This document shows, in pieces, positions 18,293-24,803 of a stretch of DNA of 64,000 nucleotides. This stretch comes from Fimenecus sp045613685 (GTDB lineage Bacteria > Bacillota > Clostridia > Oscillospirales > Acutalibacteraceae), in contig JAZLBL010000015.1 in assembly GCA_045613685.1 (NCBI GenBank), forward strand, positions 9,520-73,519, written 5' to 3'. Position 1 is the first letter of the stretch, and each line of letters opens with the position of its first letter. Under the pieces are notes generated by a model that was not told the origin of the DNA, searched no databases, and saw only the letters and a list, made by a program, of their open reading frames with translations. The position numbers and the translations under genes are program-made.

Positions 18293-20412
18293 TCTTCTTT
18301 TGCCTTTCTCTTGCGCTCTGCTTTCTTTTCAAATCCACAACCTTCGTTTAAACAAGCAACAACCCCACCCTTACGCTTAAAGAGTGATTTACCACATTGT
18401 GGACAAAGGTCATCTGTTGGTTTATCCCAAGTCATAAAGTTGCATTCAGGATAATTGCCACAACCAAAGAAAGCATAACCCCTCTTTGTCTTTTTCTCGA
18501 TAATTTTGCCACCACAAACTGGGCAAGTTGCTTTTGTTTCAACTACCAATGGTTTTGTATTTTTACAATCAGGATATCCCGGACAAGCAAGGAATTTACC
18601 AAAACGACCTGTTTTGATAATCATATTTCTGCCACACTTGTCGCACTTGATATCAGTTTCATCTTCTTTGAGTTTGATTTTCTGACCTTGCATATCTGCT
18701 TTTGCCTTGTCAACAGTTGCAATAAAGTCATCATAAAACTCGTGAAGCATTTTAATATAATCTGTTTCACCGCTTTCAACTGTATCAAGTTGAGTTTCCA
18801 TACCAGCAGTAAATTTTACATTAACTATTTTAGGGAATTTTGCTTTTAGCAAATCTGTGATAGCTTCACCCAATTCTGTTGATTTGAGTTGTTTCTGCTC
18901 ACGCACAACATATTCTCTCTGTGTGATTGTTGAGATAATTGTTGCATAAGTTGAAGGACGACCAACACCTGTTTCTTCAAGAGCCTTGATAAGAGATGCT
19001 TCTGTATATCTTGCAGGTGGTTGTGTGAAATGCTGATTACCAACAAGCTCTTTAACCTTGATTGCGTCACCTTCGTTAATTTTTGGAAGTTTACCTTCTT
19101 CCTCTTCGTCCTCATCTGTGCCACTTACATAAAGGCAAGTGTAACCATCAAAACGAACTGAATATCCGTTTGCCATAAATGTTATAAACTTACCCTGTGC
19201 TTTGTCACTTGCATTAGCACCCTGAATTTCTGCTTTAACAGTATCTTGAACACAGTTTGCCATCAAAGATGCCATAAAGCGTTTCCAGATAAGGCTATAA
19301 AGTTTATATTGTTCTGCACTAAGACTAGCCTTTACTCTTTCAGGAGTCAAATCCATCATTGTTGGACGAATTGCTTCGTGACCATCTTGTGCATTTGCTT
19401 TTGTCTTGTAATATCTTGGTTTTTCTGGAAGATAATCAGCACCAAAAGTGTTTCTGATATAGTCATTACCTGCGGCTCTTGCTTCTTCAGAAATACGAAG
19501 AGAGTCAGTTCTCATATAAGTGATAAGACCCATTGAGCCAACGCCTTGAATCTCAACACCTTCATAAAGTTCTTGTGCAACTTTCATTGTGCGACGAGCC
19601 TGGAAGTTGAGTTTGCGAGATGCTTCTTGTTGCATTGTTGAAGTTGTGAATGGTGGTGCAGGCTGACGATTACGAACACCTTTTTTAACTGATGTTGCAA
19701 CAAAATCTGCGCCTTCAAGACGAGCAAGATACATATCGCTCTGCTCTTTATTTGTAATCTTAACCTTGCCTGTTTCATCACCCAAAAATTGTGCTTTGAA
19801 AGCCTTTTTTGATGATGGAGCAAGCATCTGAGCATCAAGAGTCCAATATTCTTCTGGATTAAATGCTCTGATTTCGTTTTCGCGGTCAACAACAAGACGC
19901 ACAGCAACTGACTGCACACGACCAGCAGAAAGTCCACGACGGATTTTTTGTGAAATGAATGGACTGAGAGTGTAACCAACAAGTCTGTCGAGAATACGAC
20001 GAGCCTGTTGAGCATTAACCAAATCCAAGTCGATTTTTTCAGGTTTTTCTATACCCTTGATAACACTATTTTTATTAATTTCGTTGAATTTTACACGGTT
20101 ATTTTCATTAAGGTCAAGACCCAAAAGTGTTGCCAAGTGCCAAGAAATTGCTTCTCCTTCGCGGTCAGGGTCGGCTGCGAGAATAACACTTTCAGAATTG
20201 TCTGCAAGTTCTTTTAACTCTTTAACAAGTTTTTCTTTGCCCTTGATTACTGCATATTTTGGTGCAAAATCATTTTTAACATCAACGCTGAGTTTTGCCG
20301 CTGGCAAATCACGAACATGTCCCTTTGAAGAAACTACTGTGTAGTCCTTACCGAGATATTTCTGAATGCTTTTTGCCTTTGATGGAGACTCAACGATTAC
20401 AAGTTTTGACAT
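18289..20412 (-). CDS. topA: DNA topoisomerase I (type IA)
   Basis: 707-residue enzyme that relaxes negative supercoils. The TOPRIM domain starts with LVIVESPSKAKSIQKYLG and includes AADPDREGEAIS near 80. The active-site Tyr is in ITYMRTDSLRIS near residue 299. The C-terminus has three zinc modules, CDKCGRNM...CPGYPDC, CPVCGGKI...CGNYPEC and CPQCGKSL...CLNEGC, followed by a basic KRKAKEE tail. Domain content and length are normal for Firmicutes. Confidence 0.97.
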   Translation of the reverse strand: MSKLVIVESPSKAKSIQKYLGKDYTVVSSKGHVRDLPAAKLSVDVKNDFAPKYAVIKGKEKLVKELKELADNSESVILAADPDREGEAISWHLATLLGLDLNENNRVKFNEINKNSVIKGIEKPEKIDLDLVNAQQARRILDRLVGYTLSPFISQKIRRGLSAGRVQSVAVRLVVDRENEIRAFNPEEYWTLDAQMLAPSSKKAFKAQFLGDETGKVKITNKEQSDMYLARLEGADFVATSVKKGVRNRQPAPPFTTSTMQQEASRKLNFQARRTMKVAQELYEGVEIQGVGSMGLITYMRTDSLRISEEARAAGNDYIRNTFGADYLPEKPRYYKTKANAQDGHEAIRPTMMDLTPERVKASLSAEQYKLYSLIWKRFMASLMANCVQDTVKAEIQGANASDKAQGKFITFMANGYSVRFDGYTCLYVSGTDEDEEEEGKLPKINEGDAIKVKELVGNQHFTQPPARYTEASLIKALEETGVGRPSTYATIISTITQREYVVREQKQLKSTELGEAITDLLKAKFPKIVNVKFTAGMETQLDTVESGETDYIKMLHEFYDDFIATVDKAKADMQGQKIKLKEDETDIKCDKCGRNMIIKTGRFGKFLACPGYPDCKNTKPLVVETKATCPVCGGKIIEKKTKRGYAFFGCGNYPECNFMTWDKPTDDLCPQCGKSLFKRKGGVVACLNEGCGFEKKAERKRKAKEE

Positions 20413-20441
20413 ATATCATCATCCTAAAATGTTTAGATTTT

Positions 20442-21656
20442 TTAATTTATTTTATAACGCCTACCACTGATTTGAGTGATAAGACCATAAATTTCAAGTT
20501 CGGTAAGAGCCGAAAGTGTTGCATCTGTTGATAGTTTGCAGATATTTGTAATCTCATCAACATGTATTGGCTCATTTTCTATGAGCTCATACACCTTTAA
20601 AGCGTTTGGTGTGAGATAAGATGGTGGGGCTTTTTTAACAGTCGCCTTTTCTTCTTTCACAACCATTTTCTTTGGCTCTTCTTTTTTGACTTCTTCTTTG
20701 ACTTCATTTGCCAAGAGATATTCTTGCGCTCTTCTCATAATTTCATCATCAGGAAGTCTTGTTTCATTATTCAGTTTATCAAAGAAACGATAGCAATATT
20801 CTTCTAACACATCATTAAGTGAAAAAACAGGTGTTGCACCGTTTCTTATAAGATTATTTGTCCCTAAAAATGACGAGCTGACCAAGTCGCCTGGCACAGC
20901 AAACACATCTCTGCCCTGCTCACTTGCAAGTCTTGCGGTTATAAGAGAACCACTTTTCTCACCCGCTTCAACAACGACTGTTCCCAAAGTTAAACCCGAT
21001 ATAATTCGGTTTCTCAGTGGGAATGTGGTTCTGCTTGCCGGTGTCATTGGTGGAAATTCTGTAACCAACGCACCATTTTTCACGATTTTATCGCGGAGTG
21101 GTTGATTTTCCATAAGATATTTTGTACCCAAACCACAACCAAGCACACAGATAGTCTTGCCGTTTTCGTCAAGTGCACCCTGATGCGCAGCACTATCTAT
21201 TCCCAATGCACCACCTGAAACTATTGTGAATCCAAGACTTGCCATTGCAGATGACAGTGCTCTCGCAACCGCTTTGCCATAGTCGGATGCTTTTCGTGCA
21301 CCAACAACTGAAACAGACATTTCATTTGTCAACACAGTTTCGTCACCTTGAACATATAGCACCAAAGGCAAATCTTGCAAATGCAACAAATTCTGTGGAT
21401 AGTATTCACTTGATGGTGTAATGATTTTCCAACCATTTTCTTTTGAAACTCTTAAAATCTCCTCCGCTTTTTCGATGGGGAAGCTTTTAAGTTTTTCAAC
21501 TCTTCTTTTGTTAAGCACATTGAGTGAAAAAATCTCATTGAATGTTGAGCCATAAATCTCATATGGATTCCACTCAAAATATGTGACTAAATCAAGACAA
21601 GAAGCACCTGCACCGAGCCCTAAAGACAGCCACACCCAATATAAATCGTAGTTCAT
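20442..21656 (-). CDS. dprA: DNA-processing protein DprA
   Basis: About 404 residues. DprA loads RecA onto incoming single-stranded DNA during natural transformation. The Rossmann core shows SVVGARKASDYGKAVA, SGGALGIDSAAHQGAL, CVLGCGL, TEFPP and EAGEKSGSLITARLASEQGRD; a Lys/Glu-rich linker (about 295-330) leads to a C-terminal winged helix (LKVYELIENEPIHVDEI...YGLITQI). The ATG at 21656 overlaps the stop of the methyltransferase gene (ATGA). A GTG at 21671 is in frame but less likely. No other competence genes are in this window. Confidence 0.95.
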   Translation of the reverse strand: MNYDLYWVWLSLGLGAGASCLDLVTYFEWNPYEIYGSTFNEIFSLNVLNKRRVEKLKSFPIEKAEEILRVSKENGWKIITPSSEYYPQNLLHLQDLPLVLYVQGDETVLTNEMSVSVVGARKASDYGKAVARALSSAMASLGFTIVSGGALGIDSAAHQGALDENGKTICVLGCGLGTKYLMENQPLRDKIVKNGALVTEFPPMTPASRTTFPLRNRIISGLTLGTVVVEAGEKSGSLITARLASEQGRDVFAVPGDLVSSSFLGTNNLIRNGATPVFSLNDVLEEYCYRFFDKLNNETRLPDDEIMRRAQEYLLANEVKEEVKKEEPKKMVVKEEKATVKKAPPSYLTPNALKVYELIENEPIHVDEITNICKLSTDATLSALTELEIYGLITQISGRRYKIN

Positions 21657-22435
21657 TTTACCAATTCCCACATAGTTATTGATGCAGCCGCTGCAGCGTT
21701 AAGTGATTCTGCTCTGCCTGACATTTTTATGGTAATTTTTTCATCACATAAGTCAATAATTTCTGGTGATACACCGTTACCCTCGTTGCCGATTATGCAA
21801 AGTGCACCTTTTGAAAAGTCAGTCTTTGTGATATCCTTCGCATCTCTGTCAGGGACAGTTGCAAAAGAGCTTATTCCCACTTTTTTGCATTTTTTCATTT
21901 CGTCCGAAAGACTCTCGCAAATCTTAACTGGCAAACGGATAAGCGCACCCATTGATGCTCTTAATGCCTTTGGATTATAAATATCACAACCACCAAAAAT
22001 TACCAATCCGTCAATGCCAAAAGCCTCGGCTGTGCGAGAAATTGCACCCAAGTTGTCAGGATTTTGAACAGTATCAAGAGCAATATATTTTTTGCCACTT
22101 TCATAGTCAAAATCGTTTATACTCATCTTCGCAACACAAACCACACCCTGTGGTGTAACTGTGTCACTTATTGCTTTCAACACATCATTTGATACAAGAT
22201 GAAAATTGTCGCAGTTTTCTTGCACCAGTGCTATGTCTTCACTGTATTTTTCCATACAGTTTTCTGTGCAGAATGCACTTGTGATTTTGCAACCACTTTT
22301 TATGGCATCACAACAAAGACGGACACCTTCAAGCACGAAAAGTCCGCTGTTTTTACGCTCTTTTGATGATGTTAAGAGAGCCTTAGTTTCTTTAATTTTC
22401 GGATTATTTTTAGCAGTTATTACAATATTCATCAT
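21653..22435 (-). CDS. TrmH/SpoU-family RNA 2'-O-ribose methyltransferase
   Basis: 260-residue SPOUT methyltransferase. An N-terminal substrate-binding region (FVLEGVRLCCDAIKSG) precedes the knotted SAM domain with LDTVQNPDNLGAISRTAEAFG, LIFGGCDIYNPKALRASMGAL-like segments, IIGNEGNGVSPE and IKMSGRAESLNAAAAASI, the three SpoU motifs. The exact rRNA or tRNA target is unknown. It follows rplT after a terminator hairpin, with no strong ribosome-binding site in front of the ATG, and overlaps dprA by 4 nt. Confidence 0.92.
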   Translation of the reverse strand: MMNIVITAKNNPKIKETKALLTSSKERKNSGLFVLEGVRLCCDAIKSGCKITSAFCTENCMEKYSEDIALVQENCDNFHLVSNDVLKAISDTVTPQGVVCVAKMSINDFDYESGKKYIALDTVQNPDNLGAISRTAEAFGIDGLVIFGGCDIYNPKALRASMGALIRLPVKICESLSDEMKKCKKVGISSFATVPDRDAKDITKTDFSKGALCIIGNEGNGVSPEIIDLCDEKITIKMSGRAESLNAAAAASITMWELVK

Positions 22436-22452
22436 ATTTCAAAAAACGCAAA

Positions 22453-22485
22453 AACCACGCGCGAGGGAAATCCTCATGCGTGGTT
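22453..22485 (-). terminator. Rho-independent terminator after rplT
   Basis: On the minus strand AACCACGC pairs with GCGTGGTT, extended inside by GAGG/CCTC around a short loop, and is followed by TTTTTGCGTTTTTT. It lies between rplT and the SpoU methyltransferase and should end or attenuate the infC-rpmI-rplT transcript. Confidence 0.8.
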
Positions 22486-22492
22486 AATTTTC

Positions 22493-22849
22493 TTATTTAA
22501 GAGCTTCTTTAGCTTTTTCTGTAAGAGCTGTGAAAGCTGCTGGGTCAGCGATAGCAATCTCTGAGAGCATCTTTCTGTTAAGGTCAATACCAGCCTTTTT
22601 AAGACCGTTGATGAATGATGAGTAGTTCATACCATTCATTTTGCAAGCAGCTGAAATTCTTGTAATCCAGAGCTTTCTGAAATCACGTTTCTTCTGCTTT
22701 CTGCCGATATATGCATAGTTGCCGCTCTTCATAACAGCCTGTTTAGCTGTTCTGAAAAGTTTGCTCTTTGAGCCATAGTAACCCTTAGCGAGTTTTAATA
22801 CTTTATTTCTTCTTTTGCGAGTCATCATCGCACCTTTAACACGTGCCAT
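22493..22849 (-). CDS. rplT: 50S ribosomal protein L20
   Basis: 118-residue L20 (bL20), needed for early 50S assembly and the autorepressor of this operon in bacteria where that has been studied. The N-terminal basic stretch (MARVKGAMMTRKRRNKVLKLAKGY within the first 25 residues), RDFRKLWITRISAACKMNG and the C-terminal LNRKMLSEIAIADPAAF are all typical. Translation starts from an ATG with GGAGG upstream. It is the third gene of infC-rpmI-rplT and is followed by a terminator. Confidence 0.98.
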   Translation of the reverse strand: MARVKGAMMTRKRRNKVLKLAKGYYGSKSKLFRTAKQAVMKSGNYAYIGRKQKKRDFRKLWITRISAACKMNGMNYSSFINGLKKAGIDLNRKMLSEIAIADPAAFTALTEKAKEALK

Positions 22850-22940
22850 TTCTCTTTACCTCCGATATAGTAGATACATTTAATTTGTGCCTTTCACGCT
22901 TCGATTGTTCGATTATTGCGAAGCAACAAGGTTCTGGGGT

Positions 22941-22971
22941 ACCCATAGAAATCTTCGATTTCGTTATGGGT
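22941..22971 (-). other. Conserved-looking hairpin in the rpmI-rplT gap
   Basis: ACCCATA and GAAATC on one arm pair with GATTTC and TATGGGT on the other, with a two-base bulge and a three-base loop, in the 129-nt space just after the rpmI stop. There is no U-tract, so it is not a simple terminator. In E. coli, L20 represses through structures in and near rpmI; whether this is an L20 site is inference. Confidence 0.5.
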
Positions 22972-22978
22972 CAGGTTC

Positions 22979-23176
22979 TTATTTGTAAGGAATAAGACGT
23001 TTAATCTGTGCTGTATTTGTCTTATCAGCAACAGCTGTCTGACGAAGTCCTCTTTTTCTCTTTGTGCTCTTCTTTGTTAAGATGTGAGACTTGTTAGCGT
23101 GTGCTCTGATTGGCTTGCCGTTCTTTGAAAGCTTAAATCTTTTTTTAGCTCCGCTATGTGTTTTAATCTTTGGCAT
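22979..23176 (-). CDS. rpmI: 50S ribosomal protein L35
   Basis: 65-residue basic protein, bL35. The sequence MPKIKTHSGAKKRFKLSKNG, AHANKSHILTKKSTKRKRGL and the IKRLIPYK ending are diagnostic. It sits between infC (34 nt away) and rplT (129 nt away, with a hairpin in the gap). The ATG has a clear GGAGG. Confidence 0.98.
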   Translation of the reverse strand: MPKIKTHSGAKKRFKLSKNGKPIRAHANKSHILTKKSTKRKRGLRQTAVADKTNTAQIKRLIPYK

Positions 23177-23210
23177 AATAATATCCTCCTGATTTAATAT
23201 AATTTACTTT

Positions 23211-23729
23211 TTACTTTGCACCTTTTGGTGACAAGAACATGAGCATCTGACGACCTTCAAGTTTTGCAGGTTTATCAACATTGCCAAGTTCTGATACAGC
23301 TTCAGCAAAGCGTTCCATAATTCCGTTACCCAAATGTGCGTGAGCCATTTCACGACCTCTGAAACGGATTGAAACCTTAACTTTGTTGCCTGATTTCAAG
23401 AATTTAAGTGCATGATTTACCTTTGTATCAAAGTCATGAGTATCAATGTTCACAGAAAGACGAATTTCTTTAGTTTCAATCACTTTCTGATTTTTCTTTG
23501 CTTCTTTTTCTTTCTTTGCCTTGTCAAAACGATATTTGCCATAGTCCATAATCTTACAAACAGGTGGCTGCGCATTAGGCGCAATTTTTACAAGGTCAAG
23601 ACTGCGCTTTTCAGCTTCTTTCAAAGCATCTTTTGCAGACATAATTCCGAGTTGTTCACCATCGTCGGTAATAACTCTGATTTCTTTGTCGCGAATCTCT
23701 TCATTGATTTGCAATTCTTTGGTACTGAT
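23211..23729 (-). CDS. infC: Translation initiation factor IF-3 (probable ATC start)
   Basis: 172-residue IF-3, which discriminates start codons and prevents premature 50S joining. The N domain shows INEEIRDKEIRVI and PPVCKIMDYGKYRF; the C domain shows KEIRLSVNIDTHDFDTK and VKVSIRFRGREMAH. No ATG, GTG or TTG lies where the family begins. The best start is the ATC at 23727-23729 (STKELQINEE follows), about 9 nt after AAGGGG. A non-standard AUU/AUC start is known for infC and makes its translation self-regulated. The frame is open to an ATG at 23786, but that would translate the leader terminator. Confidence 0.95.
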   Translation of the reverse strand: MSTKELQINEEIRDKEIRVITDDGEQLGIMSAKDALKEAEKRSLDLVKIAPNAQPPVCKIMDYGKYRFDKAKKEKEAKKNQKVIETKEIRLSVNIDTHDFDTKVNHALKFLKSGNKVKVSIRFRGREMAHAHLGNGIMERFAEAVSELGNVDKPAKLEGRQMLMFLSPKGAK

Positions 23730-23746
23730 AAATAAACACCCCTTCA

Positions 23747-23871
23747 AGAAAATTAAAAATGCGGACAGAAATTCTGCCCGCACCATTACAAATCAAACTT
23801 TTTAGTAAAGTATTGACCGGTCAACTCGTAGCCGACGGGTGAGAACAAAAATCTGTTCTGCTTTATTTTGC
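23747..23871 (-). promoter_or_regulatory. infC operon leader with attenuator (L20-leader type)
   Basis: A leader of about 140 nt runs from the promoter to the infC start. It contains hairpin-forming segments (AGAACA/TGTTCT, the perfect palindrome TTGACCGGTCAA, ACTTT/AAAGT) and ends in a strong terminator: GCGGGCAGA pairs with TCTGTCCGC (one G-U) followed by ATTTTTAATTTT, at 23747-23781. In B. subtilis the same operon is controlled by L20-induced transcription attenuation in the leader. The architecture matches that system; the L20-binding part itself is inferred. Confidence 0.75.
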
Positions 23872-23877
23872 TCTGTT

Positions 23878-23905
23878 ATTATAACACAAATTTCAGTGTT
23901 GTCAA
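23878..23905 (-). promoter_or_regulatory. Promoter of infC-rpmI-rplT
   Basis: TTGACA (23900-23905) and TATAAT (23878-23883), both perfect sigma-A consensus, are separated by 16 nt and point into the infC leader. Confidence 0.88.
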
Positions 23906-23918
23906 CTGTTTTTTGTAA

Positions 23919-24446
23919 TTATTTAACTTTTGTGAGAATAAGTCCGTCTGTCTGAAGATATAAAGTATTACCGTCTTCAATTCTGTATTCTGTTTTATAC
24001 TCTCTTGAAGTGCCATCTTCAATAAATAAGAATGTTCCTTGATTGATTTGCCAAGTGCCTGCACCTGGGTCTTCGTTATAGTCGTCAACAATGTTCTTCA
24101 AATCTTCTTCAAGCCATTGTGCTTTGCAATCTTCGATTGATTTGTAACCAGATTGGATTATATCTTCTTCAGTTATTTCTTCAGATTTGAAATATTCATC
24201 ATATGCTTTTAATAATGAAGTTTTTGTTTCTTCTCTATCCATATACCAACGGTATCTGCCTTCGGTAACTTCAAAATATTCTGTGAGTTCAACATCTAAA
24301 TCTTCTGTATATTCTGTAGTATAAGCATAAGCCCAAGTGCCCATCAATTCTTTTTCTGCTTTTCCGTCAACAATAGCCAAAACCGCTATTGTAGCAACGA
24401 AAACAACAATTGTAATAATTGTTTTCTTTAAATCAAATCTTTTCAT
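23919..24446 (-). CDS. Membrane-anchored extracytoplasmic protein of unknown function
   Basis: 175 residues. A basic N-terminus (MKRFDLKKT) and one hydrophobic helix (about 9-26) anchor an acidic domain outside the cell. The rest looks like a small beta-rich lipocalin-like fold (repeated GTW/GTF, EYRIEDGNTLYLQTDGLILTKV ending) but I recognise no family with confidence. It is divergent from the small XRE regulator across an intergenic region with symmetric operator-like repeats, which suggests that the regulator controls it (inference). Confidence 0.7.
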   Translation of the reverse strand: MKRFDLKKTIITIVVFVATIAVLAIVDGKAEKELMGTWAYAYTTEYTEDLDVELTEYFEVTEGRYRWYMDREETKTSLLKAYDEYFKSEEITEEDIIQSGYKSIEDCKAQWLEEDLKNIVDDYNEDPGAGTWQINQGTFLFIEDGTSREYKTEYRIEDGNTLYLQTDGLILTKVK

Positions 24447-24471
24447 TTCACAAACCCCTTTTCTTTTTAGA

Positions 24472-24535
24472 ACTTATCAGTTCTATAGAACGAATATATC
24501 ACAAAATTATGGTAAAGTCAATAGTACTGATAAGT
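24472..24535. promoter_or_regulatory. Symmetric operator-like repeats in the divergent promoter region
   Basis: ACTTATCAGT at 24472-24481 and its perfect reverse complement ACTGATAAGT at 24526-24535 flank the promoter of the minus-strand gene. A second perfect palindrome, GTTCTATAGAAC, at 24480-24491 lies just downstream of the -10. The adjacent XRE protein is the natural candidate to bind them (inference). Confidence 0.6.
24493..24521 (-). promoter_or_regulatory. Promoter of the 175-residue membrane-anchored protein
   Basis: TTGACT (24516-24521) and TATATT (24493-24498), 17 nt apart, with a TGTGA extended -10. It lies between the two arms of the 10-bp inverted repeat described separately. 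Confidence 0.75.
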
Positions 24536-24552
24536 ATTAAGGAGTGAATGCT

Positions 24553-24768
24553 TTGTATTTTCAGCGATTAAAAGATTTACGCGAAGATAAAGATATGAAA
24601 CAAGTACAAATCGCAGAACTTCTAGGTATTCAGCAAACGGTTTATTCCCGATATGAAAGAGGTTTTCAAAACATACCTATCGAACATCTAATTTTTCTCG
24701 CTGACTATTATAATGTATCAACAGATTTCATTTTAGGAAGAACAGATAATCCGAAAATCAATAAATAA
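24553..24768 (+). CDS. Small XRE-family (Cro/CI) HTH regulator
   Basis: 71-residue protein consisting of one helix-turn-helix domain: FQRLKDLREDKDMKQVQIAEL then GIQQTVYSRYERGFQNIPIEHLIFLADYYNVSTDFILGRTD, a textbook Cro/CI fold. The start is a TTG at 24553, 8 nt after AAGGAG. The GTG at 24544 overlaps that AAGGAG and the ATG at 24548 is out of frame. It is divergent from the membrane-anchored gene. A bidirectional terminator follows the stop. Confidence 0.88.
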   Translation: MYFQRLKDLREDKDMKQVQIAELLGIQQTVYSRYERGFQNIPIEHLIFLADYYNVSTDFILGRTDNPKINK

Positions 24769-24776
24769 ACTAGTAA

Positions 24777-24802
24777 AAAAGACGGTCTTTCGACCGTCTT
24801 TT
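24777..24802. terminator. Bidirectional terminator between XRE gene and LCAT-like gene
   Basis: AAAAGACGGTC, loop TTTC, GACCGTCTTTT: an 11-bp perfect stem with A- and T-runs on both flanks. It serves the plus-strand regulator and the minus-strand hydrolase, whose stop is directly adjacent. Confidence 0.9.
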
Positions 24803-24803
24803 C

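Noticed and set aside
23730..23786. Longer IF-3 start at the ATG at 23786
   Set aside because: The added 19 residues would be encoded by the leader terminator and U-tract, and do not fit IF-3 N-termini.
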